NCBI RefSeq assembly: GCF_023101085.1
Contig: NZ_CP064703.1
Location: forward strand, 1,922,001-1,986,000
DNA length: 64,000 nucleotides
Direction of reading: 5' to 3'
Source: Bradyrhizobium sp. 170
Lineage (GTDB): Bacteria; Pseudomonadota; Alphaproteobacteria; Rhizobiales; Xanthobacteraceae
Shown: positions 62,596-64,000 of the stretch, piece after piece
Layout of the letters: each line of letters starts with the position of its first letter
Numbering within the stretch: the stretch's first letter is position 1
Notes under the pieces: model-generated
What the model saw: only the letters and a program-made list of their open reading frames with translations
Told to the model about the DNA's origin: nothing
The model's database searches: none
Position numbers and translations under genes: made by a program

Positions 62596-64000
62596 ATGTC
62601 CGATAGCGGAAACTACAATCTTTTTATCAATGGAACGTGGCGCTCAGGCGGTAACGGCACCGATCTAGCGCTCATCAATCCTGCCACTGGGCAGAAATTT
62701 GGGCATGTCGCCGTTGCTTCCGCGTCCGATCTAGATGATGCTTTGAAGTCTGCAGAAGACAGTCTGCTGCGCTGGTCCAACACACCGGCCCATGAACGCG
62801 GAGCGCTTCTCGTGCGCGCCGCACAAATACTGAAAGGAAAGATCGAACCTGCGGCATCAGCACTTTCCAGAGAGCAAGGGAAGACTGTAGCCGAAGCGAA
62901 AGGCGAGTATGCGCGTGCGGTCGAAACCCTTGAATGGAATGGTATTCACGCGCAGGAATTGTCGGCTCGATTTTCGATCGATCAGAAAAGGATGATCGTA
63001 CCGGAAGCGATTGGTGTGGTTGCTGCATTTACACCCTGGAACTACCCAGCCGTTCTCAACGCTCGGAAACTTGCCGCTCCTATCGCAGCGGGCTGCCCGG
63101 TAATCCTTAAAGCGGCGGAAGAGACTGCAAGCGCTGGCGTCTACATAATGGAGGCCTTGGAGGAAGCAGGGATTCCAGCCGGCGTAGTGGGTCTGGTTTT
63201 CGGCCATCCGCCAACGATTTCCGAACACCTGCTCGGTTCGCCTGTCGTCCGAGTTCTGTCCTTCACCGGCTCAACGCCGGTTGGCAAGCAGCTGGCGAAG
63301 ATTGCAGCAACCAATCTGCAGCGATGTGTTCTGGAGCTCGGCGGCCACTGCCCTGTCGTAGTCTTTGAAGATACAGACGTTCCGAAGGCGGTTTCCGCAA
63401 TATCCGAATACAAGTTTGAGTGCGCGGGTCAGAGCTGCAACGCTCCCAGCCGCATTCTAGTCGCGCAATCGATTTATGAGGACTTCCTGGCAAAACTTGT
63501 TCACGCGTCAGAAAGGATCAGGGTCGGTCTGCCTGACGACCCAGAGACGGACATGGGGCCGATGGCGAACGCGAGACGCATTGAGGCAATGGAACGCCTG
63601 ACGAAGGACGCGATCAATCGCGGAGCAAGGGTCGAAACAGGCGGTAAACGTCTCGATCGACCGGGCTTCTATTGGGCGCCTACAATTCTCAGCAACGTTC
63701 ATCCCGAATCACAGGTGCTTCACGAAGAACCTTTTGGACCGGTCCTCACTGTTGAGCCCTTCGGTACGGTTGAAGATGCCATTGAGGTAGCCAATTCGAC
63801 TGAATACGGGCTAGCATCCTATATCTTCAGCGACTCCCCTGACATTCAGAAAAGAATGGTCCGTAGCCTTTCGACGGGTACTGTCAGCGTGAACTATCTC
63901 AAGGGCGTGTCCGCGGATGCCCCCCTCGGTGGCATCAAACAGAGCGGTTACGGCTACGAAGGCGGAGTGGAAGGGGTGAGGAGTTTCCAAAACCTAAAGC
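62596..64000 (+). CDS. NAD(P)-dependent aldehyde (succinate-semialdehyde-type) dehydrogenase, partial
   Basis: The ORF runs open to the window end, so its last residues are outside. From ATG 62596 it shows FTPWNYP with the oxyanion Asn, FTGSTPVGKQLAK, the catalytic Glu in LELGGHCP, the nucleophile Cys in CAGQSCNAPSR, and EEPFGPVL. About 468 codons are present, close to full length. It likely oxidises the semialdehyde made by the upstream aminotransferase. The two relics at 30275 and 60590 are of the same broad family. Confidence 0.92.
   Translation, partial: MSDSGNYNLFINGTWRSGGNGTDLALINPATGQKFGHVAVASASDLDDALKSAEDSLLRWSNTPAHERGALLVRAAQILKGKIEPAASALSREQGKTVAEAKGEYARAVETLEWNGIHAQELSARFSIDQKRMIVPEAIGVVAAFTPWNYPAVLNARKLAAPIAAGCPVILKAAEETASAGVYIMEALEEAGIPAGVVGLVFGHPPTISEHLLGSPVVRVLSFTGSTPVGKQLAKIAATNLQRCVLELGGHCPVVVFEDTDVPKAVSAISEYKFECAGQSCNAPSRILVAQSIYEDFLAKLVHASERIRVGLPDDPETDMGPMANARRIEAMERLTKDAINRGARVETGGKRLDRPGFYWAPTILSNVHPESQVLHEEPFGPVLTVEPFGTVEDAIEVANSTEYGLASYIFSDSPDIQKRMVRSLSTGTVSVNYLKGVSADAPLGGIKQSGYGYEGGVEGVRSFQNLK

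Noticed and set aside
1..64000. nod boxes, NifA/sigma-54 promoters, CRISPR arrays, tRNA or rRNA genes
   Set aside because: I looked for these because the content suggests a rhizobial island. No convincing match was seen by eye; a motif scan and tRNA search would be decisive.

Overview
The window reads as an accessory island of an alphaproteobacterium, most probably a rhizobium of the Bradyrhizobium/Mesorhizobium kind. The gene families, the bioB-panD-bioF-bioD-bioA operon beside a BioR-like GntR gene, the abundance of broken genes and one complete IS66 element all fit a symbiosis island or similar genomic island. No nod, nif or fix gene, tRNA, rRNA or CRISPR array was seen, so the organism and island type are inferences.

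Layout. 0-6 kb: a HEPN/ApeA-like candidate antiphage protein with a small partner, a fragment of a second pabA, and a PurF-like/HAD phosphatase pair in which the PurF-like protein has Ser where the glutaminase Cys should be. 6.5-19.7 kb: catabolic locus A (enoyl-CoA hydratase, LacI regulator, type III CoA-transferase, four-gene sugar ABC importer, MaoC hydratase, GH88 unsaturated uronyl hydrolase, DapA-like and FAH-like sugar-acid enzymes, Lrp regulator). 20.0-22.6 kb: a complete IS66 element with an 8-bp target duplication. 22.7-24.2 kb: a HigB-type toxin with a HigA-ImmA/IrrE antitoxin-protease fusion. 25.1-29.8 kb: catabolic locus B (second GH88, AraC regulator, second MaoC and CoA-transferase). 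The same 14-bp LacI-type palindrome lies upstream of the locus A CoA-transferase and of the locus B AraC gene, so the two loci are probably one regulon. Around them lie three diverged, rearranged copies of a MaoC/enoyl-CoA hydratase cassette. 31-33 kb: Gfo/Idh oxidoreductase, cupin and a PEP-hydrolase-family relic. 35.9-39.2 kb: a graveyard of periplasmic oxidation genes (TRAP relics, PCuAC copper chaperone, methanol-dehydrogenase-type stub, an orphan pqqA, an isoquinoline-oxidoreductase pair with a chimeric large subunit).

39.7-44.1 kb is the most unusual region: a bacterial ubiquitin-like system with a papain-like protein, a 63-residue protein, an XRE regulator, a tandem ubiquitin-like protein, an E2-like protein and a JAB-E1 fusion. 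Two identical palindromes sit in its divergent promoter. The JAMM metalloprotease motif is complete, but the places where Cys chemistry is normally expected look atypical.

45.6-54.7 kb is mostly cofactor synthesis: O-methyltransferase, pabA-pabB for folate, a dimeric alpha/beta barrel protein, a frameshifted BioR-like regulator and the biotin operon with embedded panD (beta-alanine for CoA and ACP). 55-64 kb: Crp/Fnr regulator, LysR and alanine dehydrogenase relics, MFS exporter, a second Lrp regulator, a class III aminotransferase and an aldehyde dehydrogenase cut by the window end.

All identifications come from reading motifs and family resemblance by eye. No database search was run.
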